From: Glandiceps talaboti
Taxonomy: Eukaryota > Hemichordata > Enteropneusta > Spengelidae
Length of the DNA: 64,000 bases
Reading direction: 5' to 3'
Assembly: GCF_964340395.1 (NCBI RefSeq)
Contig: NC_135552.1
Span: forward strand, 24,339,181 to 24,403,180
Each line of letters opens with the position of its first letter. Positions within the stretch are counted from its first letter, which is position 1. The translations under genes and the position numbers were made by a program. Below are positions 1-14,439 of the stretch, piece after piece. The notes beneath the pieces are model-generated. The model made no database searches. It saw only the letters and a program-made list of their open reading frames with translations, and was not told the origin of the DNA.

Positions 1-270
1 AAATACAATGTCTATAGTATCATCTTTATTGAACATAAAAGTAATAAAAAAACATATGTAAATACTTGTATATATGCCTCCAGTTCCCTTTGCTAATAGA
101 ATGAGGGTGACACATCTTGATATATATTCGAATATTATATTGTAAAATAGTGTATTACCATTTCCTGTTCATGATTTACACGGGAGCTTCTATATGTATC
201 ATCTATATTTTCTAAGCGTTATATACATGTATGTACGAATGTTTTAATGTACTGGATGTATCTATTTCAG
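1..270 (+). other. Intron sequence upstream of first visible exon
   Basis: AT-rich, with no domain-like reading frame. It ends in a pyrimidine-containing acceptor (tatttcag) directly before the LDLa exon, so the gene must extend to the left of the window. Confidence 0.6.
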
Positions 271-378
271 CATGTGAAGACAATATGTATAGCTGTGAAG
301 ACGAAGGTTGCATTGAGCCAAGTAAACTCTGTGACGGTGTAGAAGATTGCCCAAATGGAGACGACGAGAAAGAATGTC
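271..378 (+). CDS. LDL-receptor class A domain exon 1
   Basis: 36 codons, phase 1-1, between acceptor tttcag and donor gtaagg. Six cysteines and the acidic calcium-cage end (CPNGDDEKEC, with D/E in the conserved C-x3-DDE-x2-C positions) are typical of LDLa domains, which fold around one Ca2+ and bind ligands or lipoproteins extracellularly. The domain starts at CEDNMYSCEDEGC. In SCO-spondin a cluster of LDLa domains precedes the TSP1 series, which fits this position. Confidence 0.85.
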
Positions 379-3300
379 GTAAGGAATTCACAACATCATG
401 TTTTTTCATGTACAACTATAAACTGATAGACTGATCGTACTTAGTTACTAGTACAATCAAAAGTCTTTATCTGAGGGGTAAACCATTCGATGGGGGTGGG
501 GGGGGGGGGCTGGGGAAGGAGGATTTGGACCCAACATAAACTTTCTTTCACCCACCATGACAGCAAATTGTTAACAAATATATGCGTTAAATTTTACAGT
601 TGTCAAGTCGCGTCGCATCATTTAACATTTAAAAATCTATTTCATTTCTAAAGCGCTTCCTCTATTTTAAAAATATTCAAAAGCGCTGCACAATCAGTTA
701 AAAGAGACATTAAATTACCATACAAAAACAATTAATACACATCAGGTAAATTTAGTAACATTAAATCAATTTCTAAAAAGTGTTTTAAGAAACACATATA
801 TGGGGAAAATTAACTGTTACAAGACCACAGACGGCACAAGCCCTGTCATTCAACTTATTACAAGATCATGGAACTACGAGATTGTGACTACTATTTCTTC
901 TGAGATTATAATTGGCGTTGTGAACTCCCTCAATCATACCTGTTATGTACACCGGAGCTTTGCCGTTCAGAGCTTTAAAAACAAGCAAAATGATCATGAA
1001 TTCTACCCGTGCCTTAACAAGAAGCCAATGCAACTCAATTAGTGATTCCGACAAACTATCAAATTTCTTCAAGCCTTGAACAACGCCGCACTTTATCATC
1101 GCATGTTGGCTCATTGGATATTACTGAAAACCCTAGACTAGTGTCTATCAACAAACATTTTGTATTTCTTTGATGATTGTATACATACATACATACATAC
1201 ATACATACATACATACATACATACATTACATACACAATATCTTTATGTAGATGGTCAGCAAATTTTCTTTCCTGCTTTTGGCCGGCGACAATTTCTTTTT
1301 TTCGAAAATCCTCCAATCCCCAAAATCAAAATATGGTTTACTCCTATCGTACTCTGCCCAATAAACGTCGATGAATGCCGAATGTAACATGTTAACTAAC
1401 AACATCAAAAACTGAGAAGGAACGGCATGGCATCAAGTCTTTCGGTTGTATTTTACCGGTTGTATTTCGACTGTTACTGACACCTATATTGTAGAACAAA
1501 GATATTTTATTATCCCATGGTATCGTGTTTATGAAATCGAACGTGTTACCGAAATAAAAATACCGAAATAAAACAAGAGATATATTGACAACAAATATCA
1601 TCAACTTATTGCTTTCAGCAACTCTAGTAATGGCGGCAGAATTCGTAACGACCGGAGTACCTGGAGTAACGTGTGGACCCAATCAGTATCTATGTAAATC
1701 TGGTGAATGTATAGATAATATTGAGGTTTGTGATGATAAAACGGACTGCGAATCTGGGGACGACGAAGAATCGTGTGAACCTGAAGGTAAGTATTATTCG
1801 ACTGACTGAGGGCGTCCTATGTGGACCATTACAGTGGCGGTTGTTGTAGTCGCGCAAATGGGACATGAAACAGAAAATAGTCGTCAAGCTCGTTGACAAA
1901 TACTACCATCACAGCTGATTTGAAAGCTTTGTAGGAATAATTTACTATGTTTCGCAACCTCTTCCAATGCCATTCTCGTAAGCTATGTCAAGGATAATGC
2001 ATTCGTTGATATTGAACACATGAATAGTGAAAATAAGAATAATAACATGAGTGCCAGGATGCAATGTTTGAGTTTTAAACTTGTAACATTTTTTATTCTT
2101 TTTCCGCGTAATAGAACCTATTGATGGTGGCTGGAGTACATGGACCCAATGGACTGAATGCACGGTGACTTGTAATGTTGGAGCCAAGAAACGCTACCGA
2201 GAGTGCATTGACCCTGAACCAGCCAACGGCGGCAAGATTTGTGAAGGTAGAGAAGAAGACTCCGAAGATTGCCCCCATGATCCATGTCCGAGTAAGTTTT
2301 TTTTTCATTTCCGATTCTCTGTTGTTAACTACGATTCATGAAACTGAACTACAGCACGGAACAATTAAAACTGTAGTACCATGAATTCATGGCTGAAAAT
2401 TGTTCACAAATGTATGAATACAATCATCTGGTTATCAAACACACAAAATAACGATATTCTACAGTTCATAAAAAACGTTTCACAATGATGTTATAATAAT
2501 CTAATGAGGGCCATATTTTAGAAATTGGAAATTAGGGAAGGGTCACATTTTACTTTGACTCATTTAAAACAAAATCTAACTTAGCATTATTTTGTGATTT
2601 TGGCATGAGCCCACCGCTGCCACCAGTTCAAAATCCTACTCCTACTATATACTGACACTGCCACCATTGCAAAGTAATCTTTAGGAGTTCTGGCCTTCAC
2701 CTCAGCCAATTAGATCCAAAAACAGGCATTGATTGAAGACAAATTACAACCTCACTGTGGTGATAGTGAGAAACAACAAAAATACTTTACAAACTATCAA
2801 TGTGGTTGGATCTTACTACAGAAAGGTTCCCAGTCTCTAGTGGGATTTGAGCCTAGGGCTTTATGACTACTAATCTTGAGCTTCTAACAACTACATCAAA
2901 GGGAGGTGATGTTGAAAATGTGTTTCATTGGAACATTTGAATAGGGGGATGGTCATATTTTACAGAAAGGAAATTGAAGCAGCAACACCTTTTAGCACAA
3001 CGGATTGGGGGGGGGGGGCGTGTCACATTTTATGCCACAGACCTGGTTTGATTTCCCCAGGCCATCCTCTTGTCATTACTGAAGGCTCCCTGTAAATCCA
3101 TTTACCCGAATGAAAGAACTATAAACAGTCATGAATGGGTGGGACCGCGGGTAGATGTTTATAATTTTGGTGCCGAATTCTAGAAAATGTAACCAAACGT
3201 ACAAATGATTTTGCTACAGGCGGTAACAATAACGAATGATCTCACGTTGAAGGGAGTATGTAGATAATGTAAAACACATGTTGTCGGTTCCAAAGTGTAT

Positions 3301-6300
3301 CTCTTCATGTATTCTGTACCCGCACGGAGGGGATGGTGGCAGTGGGGGAGAGAAGGGGGTTACTACTCTAAGGATGGTTGTCACCTGGGTTAGTCAGTGA
3401 ATTTCTATAATCATTCACAAATAATGAAGTCAACATGTCGTGCCATCATTTCATGATGAAAATGTTATTTCAAACCTACTAACAACATAATCGACGTGGT
3501 ATCACACAATGCTCTTTGGAATTGGAAAATCTAACAATTATTACTGACCAATTGTGTGTATCGGACGTATGTTGTGCTAAATAGGTTTCTACGTTTTATA
3601 TAAAAAAATCTTCTTCATCTTCCAGTCGATGGCGATTGGACCCCATGGTCGCCATGGCGAGGTTGCAGTGCTACATGTGATGGCGGTATTAAACTAAGAT
3701 TAAGATCATGCAGCAACCCACCGCCACAGTTTGGTGGTGATCGATGTGGCGGTGCTCCGTTTCAGATGGCGGATTGTAACATGATGCCATGTGGAGGTAG
3801 GTAGCTTCGTAGAAATCGTACAACAATTTGTCTATATGTAATTTTCAACGACCCTCTTTCTTGAAGTTTACTTGGTTTGAAGGTAAATGTACATTTTAAG
3901 GAAATATTCATGCCACGAGAAATCATGATATATTGTGTAATGTAATGTAATGTAATGTAATGTAATGTAATGTAATGTAATGTAATGTAATGTAATGTTA
4001 CAGTATTGTAGTGTAACGTTATGTAATGTAATGTAACGTAATGAAATGTAACGTAATGTAATGTAATGTAATGTAATGTAATGTAATGTTATGTAATGTA
4101 ATGTAATGTGGTGCAGTGTAATACTTGTCAAGTTTTCTTTTACTTCTACAGCATATGAAATGTCAAGACAACTGAATCATTGGAGTGGGGTGAAGTAATT
4201 TGGTTATACTTCTCACTACTAAACCTTAGCTTCGTTATTCATACGTTTTGAAAGTGATTGTTCACTATGTATTGAATGATGAATCGATCATCTTTCCCTG
4301 TAATTCTTCTGTTGATAATAATATGCATACCACCATCGAATAAATGACAAATGTTTGAATATATATACGATTCATTATTTTCTCTAAAACAGAGGAGTGT
4401 GGTAATGGCAAAGAGGAGCTAACCGTAGATCAATGTCAAGGTAACTGTCCACGTTCCTGTACATCGTTGAGCGGATTCGTCGAGTGTTCCCAGGATTGCT
4501 TACCTGGCTGTCACTGTCCCGAAGGAACCCTATTGAGTGATAATGGCACATGTGTGACACCGGAAGGGTGCGGTTGCTTCTACGATGGTGAAATGTACGA
4601 GATTGGTGAAACTATACAGAAAGATGACTGTAATACCTGGTATGTTGATTTGTCGTTTTCTGCAAACATTTATAAAAAGATTTTGAAGTTTTGACTTTGA
4701 GTCAGATATCTGAACGTTGCAAACGAGTGTATTTAGTTCAGCGTGGGATGGGGTGAGGGGACGGGGTGGGTATGAATGGCAACCTAAGTATGATTGCAAT
4801 AGCGTTAGAAAGCATATGGCGGGGCATTAAGAATTCGTTCTTTGTTTTCTATGTCTCAACAGCACTTGCGAAGAAGGCGGCACCCTCCATTGTACAGAAG
4901 AAGATTGCAAAGGTATGTTGAAATATGAAGCATAAAACAATTCACCCGATTTAGAAGATGTACAAAGGTAATGTCTTTATCTTAATATTACAAATGCAAT
5001 ACACCCGATCGCTATCTTTTTAGGTAGAAGTTTGTTACAGGTATTATAAGGGTGTTGTGCAAATTCAAGAATTGGCGGAAAATTATTTGCAGTTTACGGG
5101 ACTGCAGCTGTTCCCGAATATATGCATTGTTGATGGTTTTCAGGTGTGTTCAATAACGTGTAATTTAATTAGCAAGGCGACTATTGTGGCATTCCGTATT
5201 ATATAGGTAATTAAGTTTACTATGTTGACAATATTACATGCACGTGAAAGATGTGGTAACATAATAACAGATGCTGTGAATGAATGAATGAATGAATGAA
5301 TGAATGAATGAATGAATAAATGAATGACTGTTGTTGGATGCATGTGTTTACAGGCTGATAATCAAGCATACTATTTATAACAGAACTGTAGCAGATGCTC
5401 AAATTTCATGGGCATGGTTACCATCAACAATTGGCAAGCGCCATGTACATGTGTGATCTCTTTGAGACTTTGCAGTTACCAACATTTATGTAAATCAAGC
5501 CTTGATATTGACTGAGCTGCTATATGGTCATGTAGGACGAGTGTTTCTGAAACACGTCTACAACAGGCGTGCTCATTTGACAAAACGAGAGCTGTTCCGA
5601 AGTGCCTTTATACATTTTATAGTATCATTATCATTAATTGTTGGGTTAGTCAGCTGTGCATCACGTTTTACACATAAATTCGTTCGTCTTGTGTATACGT
5701 ACATTGTTTTTCTGTACCACAGAGGATTGTGTTTTGAGTGAGTGGACGCCATGGGGAGATTGTCCAGCTACCTGCAGTGACTACGAGTTTGTACCTCAAA
5801 GGAAGAGATACAGATACAAAGATCCACCGTCTTCCAATGGTGGAGAAGAGTGCGACGGTCCGTTAGAAGAAATTGAAGATTGTAATTTTGAACCCTGCCC
5901 AGGTAAGCAGGTCACATTTTGAAAAGAAGAAAACTATGCGAATAATTTGTATCAATTAAAGAAATTGACGAGCAGTATACTGAAAATACATGTTTGATAT
6001 CTCCATAAGATCATGTAACAGTTAACCACCACTAACCTTACCTTCCGACTGGTGTATATTGTAAGGAAATTTACTTGCGTATAGGGAAATGCCTCTGGCG
6101 ACGCGACAACAAAGTTTATTAAGGGACATTGTCCGGACAACTCGATATGTTTCCTCTATTTACTATTTGAAAGCAATGTATATGCCAGAACTATGGTATA
6201 ATTATTACACAAAGGTCAACAATCATTTCGATTTTGCCTGACTTTATATTGATGAATTATGTATTGCGACCGTATACGTTTTCAGAGCCTGGTAATTGGA

Positions 6301-7258
6301 CACCATGGACGTCATGGACACATTGTACGATGTCTTGTAATACTGGTATTAAGATGCGTGTACGGAGCTGTACTGCCGAGCGACCTCTGAACGGCGGGGC
6401 TGCTTGTCCAGGAAAACCAATAGATCTTTTTGAATGCAACGTGCTTCCATGTGGTAAATACAGACATGATTTTGATTATAATATTTTTTGCAATCGTCGT
6501 TCTTTCTGTTTACATTTTGGTATGATTTCAGTAATACTGTAATGCAGAAAAGGGAATCTGCGAATTCAGTTGGACAGTACATGATATTGCAGATAGAATT
6601 TCATATCCTTTGCAAAACAAACTGTTCGATACCACACCCTGCATCCAATGATTCCAAGGAAAGAAAACAATTGCAACTATTAATTTTCAGTTATAAAATG
6701 ACTCGTTTCTTGGAGTGTGGAAATACATCATGCGGCCATGTGCCTGTGACGACAATGTAAATAATGATGTGTGATTCCATTATTGAATATTTCTATTAGG
6801 TACGGACTGTGAAGAACCGAAAGAGTTTCTACAGTGTAACTGTCCACAGACATGCGATCACTTGTCTGGTGCAGCTTACTGTGAACAAAATTGTGAAACG
6901 GGTTGTTATTGTCCAGATGGACAAGTTATATCGGTATGTATTACTCATTATCATTCATTATCACTACAGACCATTTTAGACTTAATCATACGAACAGGCT
7001 TCTTTGCAAACTTTGACGCTGAAGTTTTAGATTGCAAATCAATCGATCACTAGTTACTTACTTAAAAAAGAACAAGACAACCTGTGATTATTTCTTGATG
7101 ACTTTACGACCTAAACGAACTAATCAATCCAATTCCAGAATGACACATGTATACCGATTGAGAGCTGCCCATGTCTCGATGCTGATGGCAAAGAGTACCA
7201 AACTGGAGAGATTGTACCCGTTGAATGCAATACTTGGTAAGAATCTTTGATAATGGAT

Positions 7259-7295
<37 letters not shown>

Positions 7296-8932
7296 TTTGT
7301 ATACCTAATTGATCGCTCAAATTCAAAATAATTTGGTACATACCTCAAAGAAAAGAAAGCACACATGTCCTGAAAAGCTTATTGATGTAGCTTTTAGTTT
7401 TTATTGAGTCATTTATATAATTAATGATTTTCAGTAATTAGGCTATATCTGACGAGTGCATACCTCAAGTTCTATAATTTGGTACATACATTCATGATAC
7501 CCCAGGGTACATGTGTATCGTAAAGCTTATTGATATACCAGTTAGTTGTAGTGAGTCATTTGCATAATTAATTATTTTCTATAATTAGGCACACTTCAAA
7601 TCCAATATAATCTACTACATAAATCAAACATAACAAAACAAATGGGTTCTAAAGAACTTATAGATTTAGCTTTTAGTTTTAATGACCCCTTGCCGTAATG
7701 AATCATTTTCAGTAATTAGGCCATCTTAAAATTTCACACTTCAAATTCAATATAATGTGACCCATACTTCAAACATAACAAATTGCATATGTTCTGAAAA
7801 AGCTTGTTGATGCTGCTTATAGTTTTAATGAATCATTTGCATAATCGATGATTTTCAGTAATAAGCTCAATTCAATGTAATTTGGTACATACATCAACCA
7901 ATGTACACTGTTCTGTTATATTTCATTTGCATAATCATTGATTTTCTGTAAGTAGGCAATGTGTTATGTATACAACCTTCAGATTTCTTATAGTTTGGCA
8001 CACATATATATGATTGCTGTAGGCAAGAATTTTGCATTTCGTCAATTATTGTGTGTAGGAGCGAAAAATCTAATGATTCTGCCCTTACGGAAGGCATCCT
8101 GTTTGAATGGTTGCATAATGCTATGTACCTTTACTAGCTCGGAAACTCCCTCTATGTGAATACTGTATTGACAATATCAAACATCTCTCTTATAGTCACT
8201 GTCATGAGGGGAAGCTGATTATGTGTACAGAGGATGTATGTGACGGTAAGTGTGTGCTTTGACATATATACTGTGCTTGTTTGATTACCACCAATTTCAC
8301 TAAATGAATTTGTCCATATCATAAATCTTAATAGTAAGGTTTGTTGTACTGTACATATATTCAATCTATGTACTAAATACAATGTATTATTTGACCCTTT
8401 GTAGTGGATGGTGACTGGAGTCCATGGTCAGCTTGGGGTACCTGTGACAAATCGTGTGAGGGCGGTATTAAAAATAGATATCGTGGATGCGTAGATCCTG
8501 CTCCTAAAGCCAGTGGTAAAGATTGCGAAGGAGTCGACACGGAAACCAAAGTATGCAATGAAGACGCTTGTACAGGTAGGCAGACAAAATTATTATTGAG
8601 GACACTGGGGATCATGGTCATCGTGAAATTGAAAACATATTGAATACATACATGCATCCATTCCGTAACTACCTACCTACCTACCTACCCACCTGCATGA
8701 ATGCATACATGCACGCACGCAAACACACATACATACATACATACATACATACATACATACATACATACATACATACATAGAAATGCATATGGAACTTGTG
8801 AGACAGTCCGAATAAATAGATGTAATCCGACGTTTCGAATAAAAATTCTTTTTCAAGGTATTCAAAGGCAAGATCTATGAGGTAAACACCTGAATATATC
8901 TGAATGTTATGGAATAGAACGACAACCGCGTC

Positions 8933-8983
<51 letters not shown>

Positions 8984-11320
8984 GGATGGGCGGACCGACC
9001 GACCGAACGGACGGACAGACAGACAATGGGAAGGAAGCTGAGAAAGAGGAAAACTGATTAACTGGGACATTGCACAATACGACATCAACTATACAGACTA
9101 GTGAGACAGACAGGTAGATAGAATATAGATACATTGACAAAAGAATGGTCGGGCCAGTTAATTAATTTCGTCCTGACTCAACATACCATTCTTATGTTAC
9201 TTACAGTAAACGGTGAGTGGGGATCTTGGTCATCGTGGCTTGAATGCACTGTGACTTGCGGTGCCGGGACAACAACACGTTCCCGTGACTGCGATGATCC
9301 TCCACCATCAGGTGAAGGACTTCCGTGCCCTGGCAATGAAACTGAGGTTATAGCCTGCTTTCCAGGGGAATGTCCAGGTAACTACGATAACAGTTCATTT
9401 CTTTGTTAATTTGGAATCAAGATATGTTAGATTTTGATGTCATCTGGTTTACTGTAGTAATTCTTGTTTTGAGTGTAATATTCACAGGTCTAAGTTATTG
9501 TACTGTATGTCTTCAGTGTCTCTTAGACAGAACTATTAACTCATACACTTAGTCATCAATGTATGTTAATTCTAAATGATGTACTTGTGTTTTAAAAAAA
9601 ATTCAAAAGATCGTGTTGCATTTTACAAATCGGAACGAACTTATGGGTGTGAATGTTCTCTGTGCCTACACATTTTATATTTTTAAAAACTAATAAGTCA
9701 ACGCTGGTGGCTATAATACCAGGTGTAAAGTGAATGCCTTCCGTAGGGAAAGAAATTAGATTATTATTGTTCATGCTCGTATTATCAGAATGCAACTGTC
9801 GGCAATTTTTATAACATCTGTCGTTCACAGAAATAATTACAAATTTCGGGAAATATTAGAAAAATCGGTTTTATTACATGAAAAACGTGATTTCTATTAC
9901 AAATATCGGCAATTATTACAAAATTTGTACAGAACTACCTAGAGCTACCGACAGGACCTACTTAGTAGTGAAGCTACTGGCGTTTCTAACACTGTGTATC
10001 TATTCACAGAGATTCCGTGTGAGAATGGAACTGAATGGGATGACTGTGGACCAGACTGTCCTCGTACCTGCGCAGATATTGGGCAATGTGTAAGCCAATG
10101 TGCACAGGGATGTTACTGTATGGAAGATGGTGAAGTTCTCAAAGATGGCGAATGTGTCGAGGTCTCAGAATGCCCATGTCAACATCCAAAAACAGGAGAG
10201 CTAATACCGCCAGGTTCTACGTTTAAAGAGGATTGTAACGAGTGGTTAGTTGAGAAATACTATGTTTTTAGTATACGATTTTGACATTTTGATACAAAGG
10301 ATTCATATATCGTTATTGAGATTCATGGCTTGACAAGAGTGTTTTGTTTTCAAGAAGTAAAAAATTGTTGTAATAGAACATTTCGGCCGATTTCATGAAG
10401 TTATAATTTACCCGAACAAAACAGTGCTTGACCCTATATATAGTTTTGTCACATACCAGAAAGCAACTTGAATTTGACATTCACTTAGCTATAATATCCT
10501 GAACCCTTGTACATGTTTTGCCATTGTCCATTTTCGCAATGTCAAACATACATACATAAATACATACATACATACATACATACATAATACATACATATAC
10601 ATATATACATACATCCATACATACATACACCCTCCTCCACACACAAAGCTTTCATCGTTGTTGTTTTCCTTACTTGTTGTCACAAGCCTGCATAACATAC
10701 TTCACATATACTTACATAATTTGTTTTCACAGTGAATGTATGGATGGCGAAATCATATGCTCAAATGAGAAATGCACAGGTATTTACAATTATTACAACT
10801 ATTTACTATTGCAGCTCCCTACCCACCAAATTGCTCAGTTTTTCTTGATTATTTTCATGTTTATTTGGCACGAAATATAATTGTTACCATACATACATGA
10901 TCAACACTGCCGTTAAAATAATTTCTGTCGACGTTTTGAAAGACGTAAATTGTCTGACAGATATGCACATACATACAAACATACATGCATAGGATGCAGA
11001 CAATTAGTCGATAACGAAAACACTATTGGTAAAGACAAAGACGGTTCTTAACAGTATGGATTATCATTGATTGTGATGATCGTATAATGTATTAAGATAA
11101 CATCTATTAACTGAAAAGAAATCTATTTCAGTTGATGGTGGCTGGAGTTCATGGTCACCTTGGAGTGAGTGTAAGGTTAAATGTGAAGGACGTCCAACCA
11201 AGCAATTCCGAACAAGAGCGTGCACAGACCCGGAACCGCAAAATGGCGGTAAAAAATGCAAGGGAAGAAAACGTGAGAAAGCTAACTGTCCCGAACAACC
11301 ATGTCCCCGTAAGTGCAAAC

Positions 11321-11406
<86 letters not shown>

Positions 11407-14236
11407 GCTGGTAGCGTGTCTGTTCATCGGTCCGTCTGTTTATTTGTATGTACAAGCAGATTATGTGGTTACAACGCTGAAACAACACCTTACCAAAGGT
11501 GTTTTGCTCTCCCATTTTGTTTAAAAAAAATAATATTTGATAACTATTCTTGTCCAGGGAAGGGCAATTGGTCACCATGGGAACAATGGTCTGGGTGTGA
11601 AAAGTGTGAGGGTGATTCTGAATCTAGAACAAGATACTGTACCAAACCATATCCTATAGATGCTAGTGCAGATTCTGGATGTCCGGGCAACACGACGCAG
11701 ACACGCCCTTGTCCTGTCGATGTCGAGGAATGTGGTAAGCTTAAAAGTTATAATATAACATGTTTTAGTTGTTCATGTTTACGTATTTCTTTGTTTAGGG
11801 CCATGTTTTTTTATACCAGTACAAGTGTATTATTACATAGTTCTCAAATTGGTGTGGTTTGAAGTGAGTACATAGCATTTTACAATGTCATAACTACTTG
11901 ATGTATTGTGGCCAAAATAAAACTAATTTTCTGAAAAAGAAGTAAGTTCCCTGTTTACAGCTTTGATCATAGATGTAATAGCATATCATCTGCAAAGTAA
12001 CATATACACATCCCATAATATCACACAACATACCGGATTTGTAGTTCAGGAAATATCAAATGTAAATGTTTAAGAAGTACAATACAACAAATAAAGTATT
12101 ACACCAATATACCCCCCCCCCAAACGTCTACACATAATTCTTGCCCTTTAATATATTAATGCCACTAATTTACATTATCCTTAAGGGGAAAAATGTCCCG
12201 ACGAACGAGACTGGACAGACTGTGCAAACATGTGTCCTAGAACCTGTGAGGACATCCAGAACGACGTCGATTGTACAGAAAATGAAGACTGTGTCCCTGG
12301 GTGTCAATGTCCTGCCGGTATGGTTCTATTAGATGGCAGTTGTATACCACCAGAAGACTGTCCATGTAAATACCCCATGGGTGAAATCGTCAAACTTCTC
12401 GGTAGGTGTATATGCGAACGTTCACTGCACTGTCTTGTGTGTCACTGAGTATACATGGGCTCACAAATATGACGGGATGATGCACTGCGCAAGTACTATA
12501 AAATAGGATTGACCGCATATACGATCAAATAGGTTGAATCATCGCTCCGGTTCGCTTCTGCCTTTCAAAAGTCACCGTAATGCAGTGTTTTATTTGTCAG
12601 ATTCTACGGTCCGATCGCAGAATTTAAAAAAAGATTATATTTATTGTATAATCACTGCGGGCGACTATTCTTTTTAATTTTCCTGGACTAGACGAATGAC
12701 TTCGAAAGTACTTGATGAACACATTCACCCCTGTGGCAACATATACTTGTATCAGTAGATAACGAGTTGAAATCTCACATATTCAGTAACGATCGATTGA
12801 CAGAATCGTGCGTATGTGGGGAAACCGACAATATGCAACATTAGACAAAATATTTGTAATATTACTTAGGGTGGGTAGTACTATCTATTACATGGGGCTT
12901 ATGCTCAAAATGATAAACTGCAAACGGTGAATCCCAAGAGTAAACATTTTTGATAGCTTGTTCAACATGCTTCTGAATAATTGATGTCATTATATCATCA
13001 TACAATATAATGTAACTATGTAGAATAGGAGTACTGGAAATCTAATATCTGCTTTCTTTCAACTGCAATTAACAGATTCGGCTCTTCAGACTACTGCCGC
13101 CCCTGGACGTATACAGACAGTACAACCAGTGCAAGCAGGTGAGGGTTTGACAACAATGCGGAATCCGTAGTTTGAATCCACATGATGTAGTGTTGATACG
13201 TTGTTTGTTTGTTGTCAGTTGCTGTAGTGTTGATAAGTTGTTTGTTTTTTGTCAGTTGCTGTAGTTTTGATACGTTGTTTGTTTGTTGTCAGTTGCTGTA
13301 GTGTTGATAAGTTGTTTGTTTGTTGTCAGTTGCTGTAGTTTTGATAAGTTGTTTGTTGTCAGTTGCTGTAGTGTTAATACTTTGTTTGTTTATTGTCAGT
13401 TGCTGTAGTTTTGATAAGTTGTTTGTTTGTTGTCAGTTGCTGTAGTGTTGATACATTGTTTGTTTATTGTCAGTTGCTGTAGTGTTGATAAGTTGTTTGT
13501 TTGTTGTCAGTTGCTGTAGTGTTGATACATTGTTTGTTTATTGTCAGTTGCTGTAGTGTTGATAAGTTGTTTGTTTGTTGTCAACTGCTGGTATTTTGAA
13601 ATTCAAAATGGTTCATATTAATTATCTCCATCGCCAATAGAATTGCTTATGATACTTTGTTATCGGTACCCCATACTTGCCTACGGTAAATGGGATGGGT
13701 GGGAGGTGGGGTGGGGATTAGCCATTTATTTCTCATAATCTGTAATTTGGCTATCCATATTATATTTCAACAAGGAGAAATACTTTGAAAGTTAAAATGC
13801 TTAATCTTTGCATGGTTTCTAATATTTGTTAACTAAATGTATAATAAAATTTTAAATTTATAAAATTTATACTCACAATGCATTTCAACTGAACAGTGTC
13901 TACATTTGTGATTAAGAAACAGCTAGTAGTGCTTCCCAAGGACTATTTTTTAAGGAATATTTTAAAGAGGACAGTGTTTCATGCTTACGTTGTAGTAACA
14001 TTTGTGGGAACAACGCCATCATTCCCGGAACCAGGAACCGGAGAAGGTCGAGTAACACCGACTACACCTGGTGGGATTGTTGGAGCAGCAGAAGTTGGAG
14101 CACCAGATGGAGCAACTGTATTAGGTAATAGTTTGCAATCAATGCTGTGGCTATATTTATATTTAAATTTTATCATAAGGCACTTCTCCCGCACTTTCAT
14201 ACTAATTCCATGATATTCCATAGTTTTCCCAAGCAT

Positions 14237-14276
<40 letters not shown>

Positions 14277-14352
14277 TGTGTGTGTGTGTGTATGTGTGTA
14301 TGTGTGTATGTATGTATGTATGTATGTATGTATGTATGTATGTATGTATGTA

Positions 14353-14383
<31 letters not shown>

Positions 14384-14408
14384 GTGTGTGTGTATGTATG
14401 TATGTATA

Positions 14409-14439
<31 letters not shown>

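Larger units (their letters stand above)
379..1618. other. Intron between LDLa exons, with LINE remnant and microsatellite
   Basis: Contains a poly-G run (about 490-516), a minus-strand LINE reverse-transcriptase fragment (about 800-1114) and an (ATAC)n microsatellite (1181-1235). Nothing else recognised. Confidence 0.6.

Noticed and set aside
4638-4640. Terminal Trp after CNT / CGN / CGE as a conserved residue
   Set aside because: The apparent tgg is the last two exon bases plus the first intron base; splicing gives Cys in every case.
8677-9140. Minus-strand frames up to 135 aa
   Set aside because: Built on ATAC, CA and GACG repeats plus the dispersed element; no protein similarity recognised.
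11155-11578. Minus-strand frames rich in DRQT repeats and a plus-strand CLSV repeat frame
   Set aside because: Translation of the (TCTG)n microsatellite overlapping the TSP1-7 and TSP1-8 exons.
13186-13588. Regular 37-bp repeat as a possible CRISPR array
   Set aside because: Repeats are directly adjacent without unique spacers, and the region is an animal intron.
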